From NCBI GenBank assembly GCA_022605405.1, contig JABYQQ010000005.1, positions 1,426,001-1,490,000 of the forward strand: a stretch of DNA of 64,000 nt. The letters are read 5' to 3'. This document shows, piece by piece, positions 21,784 to 32,736 of the stretch (its first letter is position 1; the number at the start of each line of letters is the position of its first letter). The position numbers and the translations under genes are program-made. The stretch comes from Earliella scabrosa. Its lineage: Eukaryota; Basidiomycota; Agaricomycetes; Polyporales; Polyporaceae. The notes under the pieces were generated by a model. It did not search any database. It was not told the DNA's origin and worked only from the letters and a program-made list of their open reading frames with translations.

Positions 21784-22784
21784 AACGTGCTCCGACTCCT
21801 TGAATGGATATAACTGCTGCTTGACTTCTATTGCTTCACATGATGTACTTCGCAACGCATTGTCTCTCCTATGATCTTGAAGACGTCGAAATTTAGCGAT
21901 AGAATTTCTGATGGTACACAACCCACTATGCCAACGTACCGCCACATACGTGCCTGCGATGAATCTGAACTTTCTGAGGCCGCCTGAAATCGGGCCTACT
22001 AGAAAGCGTTGATCCCGTGAGGTCGAAATTTGAACTCAGCGGCTAACTAGGCGTGGAGGCGCCTGCGCTCTTGTTCATCCGCCCATCTTTGTTCTTGCAC
22101 GACCAAATGTTACCTGCGAGTAGCACTCTCTGATATAACGACGTGGGTCTTACTAACATGTATAGGTCAAGAATTTGATCTTACTAGACTCAGAAACAGG
22201 CCCGGAATGCCTCCGATCGGATCTGTCGTATATACCGATACTATTTTGTCAGGAGGATTGGACGAAGCGGCATTGATTGCGAGTGTGAAGTTCCTGATGT
22301 TTGTTCGTACAGAACGATTATCACGTCTCAGAGGTGGAGCCTGAGCTTTGCCTACAAATAGGCAAAAGCCGATTTCGGCAAGACACCTAACACGCTACAC
22401 AAACAACAAGTGAGGTGCGACAACATGTCTCTCGAGCTACATGCACTCAGTACAGGCCAGGTGCACGCGCGATGCAGGAGGTCAGTGACTCCGAGTGAGT
22501 AAGTAGAGTAGGTTTGCATCCGGCCAGAATCCCACTGCGATCGATCTCGTTTAAATAAACGAAATCAAAATGAGGGCGATATAATGTGGCGGTTGCTCAG
22601 TCTAACCCTATTCGTGACATCTCGTGGCAGGTCTGGCCCTCCCTCATAATCCGCCCACAGCCTACAGGCATCCATGTCTGTCTCGCTCACGCACGACTAG
22701 TCAACAAGCTCATTCACGTCTCTCTCCGTCTCTCCTACGCCCCTGCACGAACTCACGACTTCAACGCTTCTAACGAGTATCAGT
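21784..22784. other. Intergenic spacer, about 1 kb
   Basis: AT-richer DNA between ATPase 2 and the monooxygenase. No protein, RNA gene or repeat was recognised. A near-palindrome CGTTTAAATAAACG lies at about 22549. Confidence 0.5.
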
Positions 22785-24885
22785 ATGGTACGCACGCCGG
22801 GTATCCCTATTTCCCAATGGGGATATGCTAACGCACCCTTGGCCTGTCGACCCATAGCGCACACCAAGCTTTTTGCCCATCGAGTTCATCATCGTCGGAG
22901 GCTCGCTCACCGGTCTCTCGTGCGCCATCGCGCTCAGCCGCATCGGCCACAAAGTTACTCTTCTTGAGCGGGACGACCCGAAGAAAGGGGTACGTTCGAC
23001 TTCTTCTCTCACGCTCGCCGCTTCCCGTCAAGCCGCTGATTTTGTCTGCCCCAGACTCCAATTGATGGTGGATGCAGAGTCCCACCGAACGCGACCAAGA
23101 TATGGTACCGATGGGGGATGGAAGAGCGCATCCGCAAGTGCTCCGTCAAGTCCACCGGCGCGGTGTTCGCGCAGTGTGCGTACTTCACTTTCGCCGAATC
23201 TCGCGTGGGTATGTGCTCATGTTCTAACCATGACCGCTATGTGCAGACCACTCCGGATCGGTCGTGGGCGAGCATGAGTGGGAGGAGGAAATCTTGGAGG
23301 AGACGGGTGGAGAGTTCGCGTTCATGCACGTACGTCCCTGCCTGATCATCGTCCCCATCCCGACGCTCGTACCCCCCGCGCACCTCCGCGCACCATGCGC
23401 ACACGCCACTGCTCCATGCTGAATATGCACGAGCAGTACAGTGACCTCCGCCGGATCCTCGCCGAATCTGCGAAGGAGCATGGCGCGACCCTGCGCTTCA
23501 ACATCAGCGTGGCGAGCATCCATCCCGACAGGAAGCGGCCCTCGGTGACGCTTACGAACGGAGAGAGGCTCGAGGCGGACGTCGTCCTCGGAGCCGACGG
23601 ATGCGTCCTTCCAGGGTTCATCACCCGGTCCGCGGTCATGGAGGCGATCAAGCAGGAGGACGACACGGTGCCGTCGGGCACGCAGGTGTTCCAGTGCGTG
23701 CTTTCGTTCGTCCTTATCCCAGTAGTACTGACGCCTGCACAGCATCCTCATTCCCGAGGAGGATATGGAACGCTTAGAGCACTTGAAGAGCGTCCGCGAC
23801 TCTGTGAGTTACATCGTTGCCATGTGTTCTATCTTCGCTGTCTGATTCGGTGTACAACTCCAGCGTAAAGTGTACACGTGGTTTGGGCCGGAGTACGGAG
23901 CGCATGGCTACCCATTAGTACGTCGCCTTGCATCGTCGTTTTCCCGCTCAGCTGCTCAGTCTGCAACAGACGCCTATGAACGGCAAGCCCCTCTTCACCG
24001 TGTTCATCTACACCCCACGAACACAGGAGGAGCACGAGAAGGACGAGGGCTTGGGCGTGTGGCGGACTGAGCGCCAGGTTCTCCTCGACATCCTCAGCAA
24101 AGACGCCCCTGAACCTCGGTGATTCTTCATGATACGACTCTCTTGCCACACGCAGGTTGTGCTGACTGGACGTGGTATTTGCATAGTCTGATGCAGCTCG
24201 CGGAGCATGCGGCTCACGTCGCTTGCATCCCGATCATGAAGCAGCCCGCACTTGAGGAGTGGATACATCCCGGCGGCAGGGTAATGTGCATCGGTGAGAG
24301 CGCACATCCTATACCCGTGAGTGCCATGCATGGTTCCCTCTTGCCAAGGTTCTCGTCGTACTGACACTCTGCTATGTCTGCTATCCTCTTCCTGGTACTC
24401 GAATTCTTCCCGCTTCAATTCAGATTGGCTCGACGTACGCTCTCGGTATGCCCGCCGGCGACGCTGCAGTCATCGGACGCATCTTCTCGCACCTGCACCA
24501 CCACGATCAAATCGACCAGTTCCTATCCGCGGTGCAGGAGATCCGGCAGCCGCGCGTCGCGCACGTCCTCAAAGCCGCCGCGAGCAACATCCTCGCGGTG
24601 TCGCTCCCGCCCGGCCTGGCGGAGACGCACGACCGGCGGCTGCGGGAGCGGGAGGAGCGCGGGATAGAGAACCTGTCGATGACGAGCGGGCAGACGAGCG
24701 AGGAGATGATCGAGGTCGTCGAGCGCATTTTCGCGTATGACCCCGAGGACGAGGCCGACGACTGGTGGGTCCAGTGGGGCGTGATGCAGGAGCGCGTGGC
24801 GAGGTGGACGATCCCGGAGGAGACGGCTGTTGCGGTGGTATCGAAGGAGGAGGAGGTTGCGCTGGCGTCGGGCTCGGACGAATGA
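22785..24885 (+). CDS. FAD-dependent monooxygenase (aromatic-ring hydroxylase type)
   Basis: Ten exons: 22785-22787, 22858-22989, 23055-23175, 23247-23329, 23434-23693, 23743-23803, 23864-23917, 23952-24118, 24187-24316 and 24424-24885, 490 aa. The first exon is only the ATG; its intron has a CTAAC branch site. Group A flavoprotein monooxygenase motifs: the dinucleotide fold IEFIIVGGSLTGLSCAIAL (GGSLTG in place of GxGxxG), DVVLGADG (the DG motif) and VMCIGESAHPIPIGSTYALGMPAGDAAVIG, matching the GDAAHP FAD motif with E for D. It resembles salicylate-hydroxylase-like enzymes that use FAD and NADPH to hydroxylate aromatic or other small substrates; the substrate is unknown. The C-terminus (roughly the last 100 residues) is acidic and Glu-rich. 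No neighbouring biosynthetic cluster is apparent. Confidence 0.85.
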
Positions 24886-27800
24886 TAGCGCACCAAGGAT
24901 GTCTGGGGCTGCCGCCGCGTCCGGTGGGCTGTCCATACACCCGCTGGCGCATAGACGGATGTATTTGGGCTTGTGCTGCAGTTATAGATCGGATCTTGTA
25001 CACATGTGTTCTATTCGGTGTTCGGTGTTCAATGTGTACTCTCCACTCAGGCAGAAACTTTAAGTACTGCCAACGTGTTTCAGGAAAGGGAATGTTTGTT
25101 CTGGACAAACAAAGATTCCAGCCGGCAACATAACCGTGGGCGTCAGCTTTCCACACTGTCCGTTCGCGACCAAACCACTGCCTGCCGCGCACGTTTGTTT
25201 CGCCCGTTCAATTGGTACGCGCCTCGAGGCCTCATGCATGCGTGGTCACACTGGTGCACACATCTGACCCAATCAACTTTACCTCACCTCCGAGTCCGCG
25301 GGGATGGTGGTGACGATTCCTGCGTCCACCCGGAGTCCATGCTTTCCCACCAGACGTTCCGGGACTGGGAGAGGTGTGAAGAGTCTTTGAACTCGCAGCG
25401 CCCATTACGGAAAATGTGCCCACCAGTGCATCGTGCTTTCTGATAGCTCCAACAGGCAGGACACAACATCTCTCCCGGGAACCCCTTCCCGACTGCCAGG
25501 TTGTTGAATGTTGTCACCGAGCACGAGGTGAGCACTTCACACAAGGCCAGTGAGGCGGGTCTCCAGGCATAACGATTCGCGACGCCCGCCGCTTCACAAT
25601 CGCCGCCGAAACCGGAGTGAAATAAAAATCAGGTCCTCGGAGCTATCCAAGAATATCAGCGTTCAAGCCGTCGCGAGCTTCTGGCAATACTTATACCATC
25701 GATGTCATCAGCGCTGACAAGCATGCCTCGCCCCGGGCTCGCAAACCCTATACTTACTTGCTGGCAGATTTCCATGCGCGGACGGGTCATACGCGACTTC
25801 GCGGATCATTTTTCGCCACCCGCTGCATCTGAAACGTTTGGACACTTGCACGCGGCTGAGTACGAACTTTATGGCCGTCCTAGCGCTCCCTGATTCAACC
25901 CCGCTCCCGCAGATTGGGAGGTTGACGCAATAGCATGGTGCCGACATGTTCCCGGTCTGACGCTACGAAGTCAAAGAAAGCCTGGACGTCTTGTTTCCAT
26001 CCCTATCTAGCCGCTGACTTGCCCGTTATGATCGCTCAAATAGCTTGCCAAAGGCGGGGACAAGGGGGGGAAGGGGGGCGCGGAAGAGCGCACCGGGCTG
26101 CGCTGGAACGGCTGATCGTCGCCACTTTTCGCTGACGAGAGGGGGGTGACGCATGGGAACGACGCTCGAAGTGCACACCGCGTCAATCTGCGCGTGCGCG
26201 CTGCTTCGAAGCTCCCGCCGCTTGCCTAATCCCCGATCCACGACCGCACCCTATTCACCGTGCCGTGTCGAGCGAGGCAACACACCCCCCGGGATTTGCA
26301 AAACAATTACGGACGGGCTGCTGGCACGCACGGCCCCCAGTCCTCGAGCTCCTGCCCAGCCGCCTCGACTGCTCCCCGCGCGCGGAGTCGGAGTTTCTAG
26401 GCTGCGCGCGCCCATATGAACCATCCTGCGCCGAGGTCCGTCTTAACCTCTCCAGGTTGGAGCGTCCGCTTCCTCCTGCTTCGTGGCCACGCCCTGGCAG
26501 GGACTGAAGCCCTGCGGCGACAGGTCGCGCCAGACATGTGGAGTGGTCCCTGCGGCTTTCCAGAACGGGCTTCTCGAGCCTTCGCAAGCTATCGCGGGAC
26601 CAGTGCCCCCTCCATGTGACGGCCAATCTGTCCATTGCGAGATGCGGCGAACGGCTCTGCCTCCAGCCCAGCTGCGCTTCCCAGAACCCCTGGCCAAGCC
26701 TATCGGCGCAAGGGGGCAACTCCAGGACCGGCTGGGGGGCCCGTACGCTCGGGCGGCGCATTCAATAACCAGGGTTCGCGTCACAAAGGACACGGACGGA
26801 CGAGTGTGTTCGCCATCTCATCTCCGCACGCGTTCTCGCCGTCCAGGACTCCAGGGTGATTCTAGCCTCCCACAGAAGCACGGCTCGCTCGCAAGACGTC
26901 AGCGGAGCCCAGCACTCTGGCAACAGGGCCAGTGCCGCCCCCCAGCTCCCATTCAGCATTCAGTCCAGCAGGCCAGAACGCTACCCGATCTGGAGTCCGC
27001 TCGGACCAGGCATCCTCGAGGCGACAGTCGCACCAGGCCCCCAGCCCCGCTCGCCCGCTCATGAAACCACCCGGCGTGCCTCCGCCAGATCTCAGATCGC
27101 GCTCTTCCAGGCCTTCATGCCCTCATGCCTCAGCGAAAGGCGTGCGTGCGGGCCACTCCCTCGCATTGGGCTCCCTGGCATTGGACCACGGCCCTCGCCC
27201 CCCTTCGCCGCATCACCGCACCGCACGTCGCTCATGTGCTTCATACGCCCCTCGTCCCCAATTCAGTCCTCCAAGGCGCGCGTTTTTTGAGTTTCATGCA
27301 GCGGCCGCTAGCCCCAGACGGCCGTTACGTCTTATCGGGCCCATCAGGGCGCACGCACCCCCCCAGCGGGCGGTTTACAAGTATTTTCGTCCGCCTGCCT
27401 GGTTCGCCTGATCGTCGGCACGGGTGTTGCGTGTCGTGTTCAGGCTTACTCTCCCAGAAACCTCCACATCGGTTCGATCTGATATGCGCACCCGCGTCCC
27501 GCGCGTTCATATCGGTTAGTTCCTACCAGCTTCCCCTTCCATGCGTTGAGGAGGCATGCAGGGGCCACCACCGACCGGCTGGAGCGTAGCGTCGCCGCCT
27601 GGGACCCCGCACGGCCCTTCGCGAACGCACGGCACAGGGGGGCATTACGAGAGATGACGAAACTGCAAGCGTTATTACTATAACGGGATAATCATCCTAC
27701 TACGTACAGAGTTCCGGACAACAAAACGTAGCATATACACGACTTCCCCGACAACTATGGACTTGATTTACAGACCGAGCACGCGGTGCAAAGTACTATG

Positions 27801-28088
27801 AGGTACACGGAAGAGGAGTGTATTATCATAACGGAGCACGTGCGACTATCAGCGGGATGCGGTGACGATGCATGGATGGATGGAGGGAATGGATGGATGG
27901 ATGAGGAGTGGGTGCGACGGCGTAGCAGGATGGACAGTACAAAGCAAGGTGGAAGCAAGGAAACAAGAGACACGACTCGCAAGCGACAGGATCGTGTATA
28001 GTGGTAGATGGGCGTGGGGACGAGAGAGTGGAGCACAACGTTCCGACAATAGCTGTGATAGCTGTATCCTTACCAGGGTGCTGGGGGC
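24886..28088. other. 3.2-kb stretch without a supportable gene; GC-rich from about 26.0 to 27.6 kb
   Basis: From about 26040 to 27640 the DNA is visibly GC-rich with poly-C/G runs, and long ORFs open in several frames on both strands at once (for example 26483-27064 on plus and 26255-26761 on minus). That pattern is expected of GC-rich non-coding DNA. None shows a recognisable domain, and no consistent splice pattern was found. An (ATGG)n microsatellite follows at 27.9 kb. A long non-coding RNA or an old mobile-element remnant cannot be ruled out. Confidence 0.5.
27872..27903. repeat. Imperfect (ATGG)n microsatellite
   Basis: Tandem ATGG units interrupted once by GAGGGA, downstream of the JmjC gene stop. 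Confidence 0.85.
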
Positions 28089-31000
28089 TCACCCTTCCAA
28101 GATCTCCTTCTCCTGGCGCACGCACGAGAGCCAAGCGAACCACATCATGGTGCGTAGCTGGAGCACGTCCTCCTTCCACGCCATCGACTGGTTCTGCTCG
28201 CGGAACTCGCGCGTCAGCACCTCGCACCGCTCGATGTTCTCAGGGCTGACAAAGTCGCACGCGACCTTGATGCAGTCCGCGAGGTTGCATACCTGAACCA
28301 AAGCGGCACAAGCGACGTCAGCGCGAACGGCGCCCTTCCCCAATTCAACGCATCACGCGAGCGAACGTAAGTAACGTACCTGATGCGCACATCCAGCGGG
28401 AATGAAGACCGCCTCGCCAGGCTTCTGGTAGATGCGGTGGCTGATCACGCCATAGTCCTTGTGCAGCTCCTGCCTCAGCGTCGAGTCGAGGTAGAACTGT
28501 TGCGAGTGGATGGGGTCGTGCTGGTACATGCCCTTGAACTTCTTACGCAAGAACTTGCGCAGTTTAGGCGTGTCTTCGGCCCTGAAGATGTCCCACGCAG
28601 CGCAACCGGGGCGACCGTCCGGTGTGGGCGACGCGTAGGTCATGATGTTGATCGCGTCCGCCATGTCCATATGCAGCCGTGTAGATCCCTTGCTCCCCTG
28701 GGATTCGAACGAGGCCATGGCGTTGTACATCTTAGGGCCTGTCACGGTCGTCGGAGCGTGTCAGCAGAATGAACACCCCTCGCCGTTTGAGCGGCTTACC
28801 CAGGTCGGGCGCGATCGCGTTGCTTGGGAAGTGAGAAGCGATGTTCAGCACGCCATCGCGGCGAACGTAGTTGGGCACAGGGGTCGCACGGCTGAAGTCC
28901 TCGAACAGCTCTGGGAACGCCGTCTTGAAGTCGGTCGAGGGCGGCCAATCCTGCGAAAATCAGCGCGGCGGCATTTCAGCGGGCTCGTCCACGGTGGGAT
29001 TAATAATAACCCAAACCTTCAGCTTCCAGCAGTCGCGGCGGCCCTCGTACTTGCCGAACAGCGAGAAGAACTCGGCGACCGTCACACGCTTGTTCTGCTC
29101 AGTCTGACACTCCAAGATGAGACAGCTCTGGGTGCCGTACTTCGTGCTGAAGTACTCCGGCGTCCACTGGATGCTGAACTTGGCCGAGAGGCCGCTCACC
29201 ACGAGCGGCGCGCCCTTCTCCCAGACGCGGCGGAATTTGTCGTCAGTGAGGTCGGCGTCCGGGAACGACACGGTGTCGTGCGAGGGGATCTGGGCGCCAC
29301 CTGCAGATGAACCTTGCCCTGCCGACGATGCCGAAGCGCTGGCGAACGACGATGGGTCGGGTGGGATTCCCGCGGACTTGGCGACTTCTGACCCCGAAGG
29401 AGATGACGACGAGCCCGGGCTGGTGCTGTCCCAGAGAGCCCTGGAGGGCTTGGGGGAGGACTTGATCGTCGGTGACTCAACCACGTTCTCACTCGAACCG
29501 TCCCGGGTGGATCGCTTGACCAAGGCCTCCATGTCCTCAATCGCCTGCGTGAGCTCGGTCTTGCAGAAGCGGGACATCGGCGAAAAGTCCTTCGCCTGAT
29601 GCTCGTTGCGCCGGGTGCATGAGAGGAAGAACGGGTTGATGTGCGCGTGCTTCTCTCGTCGCGCCTGAAGGGCGGCAATCTCGGCCTCGGGCGCACCAAT
29701 CCTATCGGTGGTTAGCTCCTTGACCTGCTCGAAACACTCGGCGCACGCCTCCCGACCGCACAGACGGCACATCCAACTGCTCGAGAAGATAGAGGTCATA
29801 CAGGTATCTAATCACGCTGAAAGTGAGATACGACCGCACACGTCGTCGCTGTCCTTCACTCACCACAAGTGGCACGAACTTCGCTCTCGCGTGGGCGACG
29901 GATTATCTCCGGTAGACCAAGATGCTGCAACTCTTGCTTGAGGATCGGCAAAAGCGCCTCGGCCACCGTCCGCTGCGGATGTGGCGTAAGCGAGATTGGC
30001 CAGTTCTCACACAAGGAATAACAAACCTTGACGCGTTGAATGTGATCAAGCTGAAGCTCGACATTCCACTTGTGCGGGAAATTCATGGTCGGCGCGTCGG
30101 GCTTCTGACTTTCCACGAAGCTGATGCCCACGATGTCCCTGTTCTGGTTCTTGAGGAAGAACCGGATGCCTTGGAACCTGCATGTGTCACCCGCCCACCG
30201 GCGCGTACACGACACACAGCGGGGGAACTCTTCCGAGCGGTAGCGATTGGACATGCACCGTGCGAACTGGAGCTCTGGCTGCAGAGGACCCGACGCATCC
30301 GGGTTGTTTGCGCTATCCTCCGCAACAATCCTCATGGCACCGTATGACGGAGCTGCTACTGAATGAGCGATGGTTGCGCGATAACACGTAAAAGGGTACC
30401 TACCACCTGCGCCAGAAGCCTTGTCCTTGCCTTGATCAAAAGACATGTGAGCAACCGTTGTCGCTTGCAATACAGTGCCGTCGGCCGTCGCCTCATGGAC
30501 GGACGAAGCGACAGCATCCACTTACCATTCTGAGCGGCTCCTTGCGCAGCCTCATTGCGTTTCTTCTGGTTGTACCCTCGCCGGGCTAGCGGCTTGATGT
30601 TCACACAGCAGTTACGACTATGGGAGAGAACGGGGACCTACCAGACGTCTCGGGCGCCTTGGCTTTGGTGGCTCTGGCCTTTTTCGCCTTCGGACCAGGC
30701 TGGTCCTCGTCGAGAGATTCTGAAGCTCTCTTCGGTTGTGCTATGGGAGGGAGCGGCGCAGGGATGGGAACAAAGCCGATGGCCCCAGGGGGATAGAAAG
30801 CCTGCGGTGATGTAGGGCCTCGTTGTGCAGGTACGCCCATGGCTTGTGGGGGTGCACCACGCTCTGGGAAGCGAAAAGAAGTCTCGTTTAGCATATCGCC
30901 GCGCGCACGATGATACATTAAAGAATTACGTGGGTGCGCATATGCATACATTCCGTACGGACTCGCGTACGGATGCTGGGGGTGCTGGGGCGGAGGCGGA

Positions 31001-31699
31001 TGGGCCATCTCCTGTTCGTATGGGGGATGTGAAGGAGCGGCTGGGGGTGGTGCATAGCCTAGTATGGGCGCGATGGTTTGCATGGAGCCGCAATTAATAG
31101 AACGGGAGAAACTCACTTCGAGGCATGCCTTCCCCTGATGGTGCAGCTGCAGATTGAATGGAGTTTGGCGGGGCGATCGAAGAGATGGGTGCGACAAGGA
31201 GAAGCTCACCTGCTCGCTCGTCCGGGTACACGGGAGGCATCATCTGGGCAGCGTAGGACGCGTTCGGTGGTTCGTGAGAAGAAGGCCATGATTGGGCCCC
31301 ATCCATGCTGTAATGGGACGGCGCTTCGTCCGTCGGCCGTCTTGCATAGCTATCCGCGTACATTGGATGGGGAGGCATGGAGCCTTGCGGGGGATAGCGA
31401 CAAGAGGCGTTTTCGACCTCTGATCGACGAGCGGCGGCGAGCTCTTCCTTCTGGGACTCCCAGTTCGCGGCGCGCAGGCTGTATTGGGGGCCATTGTTCA
31501 TCTGGGGCGGGAGCTGTTGCGGGTACTGCGCGGGAGCCTGCGCATGATGGTGAGGCGGATACTGGAGGGCGGCAGCGAGACTTGGGAGCTGCTGGTTGTA
31601 GGTGGGCTCGAGGGAGGAGGCAGGCGCGCCGACGGGGTTGAGGAGCTCGTTGATCGAGGTGCGCTTTGTGTGGACGTGCGCGTCGTGGACGGGGTTCAT
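28089..31699 (-). CDS. JmjC-domain protein, KDM3-type histone demethylase
   Basis: Eleven exons: 31210-31699, 31117-31146, 30642-31058, 30526-30585, 30404-30430, 30027-30355, 29864-29972, 29017-29807, 28800-28950, 28380-28738 and 28089-28292, about 988 aa. The N-terminal 350 residues are Pro/His/Tyr-rich. A cysteine-rich zinc module follows: FPRCVSCTRRWAGDTC, and after splicing CDTCMTSIFSSSWMCRLCGR plus ACAEC. This combined with a C-terminal JmjC domain is the KDM3/JMJD1 layout. Fe(II) ligands are H824 and D826 in RLHMDMADA and H920 in AGCAHQV, so the catalytic triad looks intact. KDM3 enzymes remove H3K9 mono- and dimethyl marks; activity here is inferred. A Ser-rich linker (SASASSAGQGSS) joins the two parts. 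The start is preceded on its strand by a long CT-rich tract. Confidence 0.9.
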
Positions 31700-32733
31700 G
31701 GCTGGGGAGGGGAGCGCCGCGCCGGGGCGGGCGAGTGGAGCGGGAAGGGAGGGAGGAGAGGACGGGAGGAGGAGGCGGGACGGACGAGAAAGAGAGCTGA
31801 GAGGAGAGAAGGGATCGAGGACATGGAGAGCTCATCAGCCGGGTCCGACACGACTCCGCCAGATTGACATGCCAGGAATAGCAAGCCCATCACGACACGC
31901 GACGCCCCCCTTTGTCGCTCTGATCAGATTAGATCTCCGACCGCGCTCCCTCCTGCCCCGCCCGGCCGCCCTCTCTCAGTCTTTTCCCTCCGCGAACCTC
32001 GAGAGCGCGAGCGAGTGTTTTCGCGCGACGGCCAGTCCGCGCACCCGTCCCCCGCCAGCCGTTGCATCCGCGAACGTTCCCCACCCGGCCGCGCACCGGC
32101 CTCTCGCGCTCGCGTCGTCCACTCGGGCGCGCGTCGTGCACTCCGTGTTCGCGGTGGCGCCCTCGAAGCCGGCCTCGCGTTCGATCCGCCGGGCCTTCCG
32201 CCCGAGCTCACGTTGCAGCAGCCCCTGCACGCGTCAGTGGCCCAGCGGCCAGAGATCGCTCAGGGCCGCGCGCATCAGCCCTCCGCCCGCGAGTCGCGCG
32301 TGTGCATCCGCGAGCGTCCCACGCAGCCTCACGCAGCTGACAAGCTCTCCAGCCCTCCGTCTGATCATCCCGCGAAGAACGGAGGGTGGGCGAGCGCAGA
32401 CTCCCATCTGCGCCCTCCGCGCTCTTCTCCCAGCTCTCTCCCCCGCGGCGTGGGCACGGCCAAGCGCGAGCCTCACCGCGCTCGTCCATCTTGATTCCTG
32501 CTCTCCTTCCGCGATAGGCAGGACGATGCAATCTCCCCCGCCCACGCGACCCCGCAGCACTGCTTCGGCCGGCCCTGCCACGCGACCGGCACCCCCGCCG
32601 ACGGCATCCCCGTCTTCCATTCCCGCGAACTCTCTCCTCTGTCATTCCCACTGACTCAGCCCTCCCCTCCGACTGATCTCCGTTGGCCACTCCTTCTCCT
32701 TCCCGCGCGCAACTACTTACATACAACGCTGCT
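31700..32733. other. Upstream region of the JmjC gene
   Basis: The first 130 bp are purine-rich on plus (pyrimidine-rich on the gene strand), as expected for a fungal leader or promoter. From about 31900 to 32650 it is GC-rich with no supportable gene; a 350-codon plus-strand ORF here is compositional. Confidence 0.5.
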
Positions 32734-32736
32734 TTA

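Noticed and set aside
23928..24122. Apparent frame break in the monooxygenase after DAPEPR
   Set aside because: Using the acceptor at 24186 (GCATAG) instead of the earlier CACGCAG restores the frame and a family-like sequence, so no frameshift is needed.
26483..27064. 193-codon ORF in the GC-rich island (and several overlapping ORFs)
   Set aside because: No family features, and multiple frames are open on both strands, which indicates base composition rather than coding.
31602..32654. 350-codon plus-strand ORF
   Set aside because: Arg/Ser/Pro/Ala-rich translation of GC-rich DNA, overlapping the first JmjC exon antisense; other frames are equally open; no domain.
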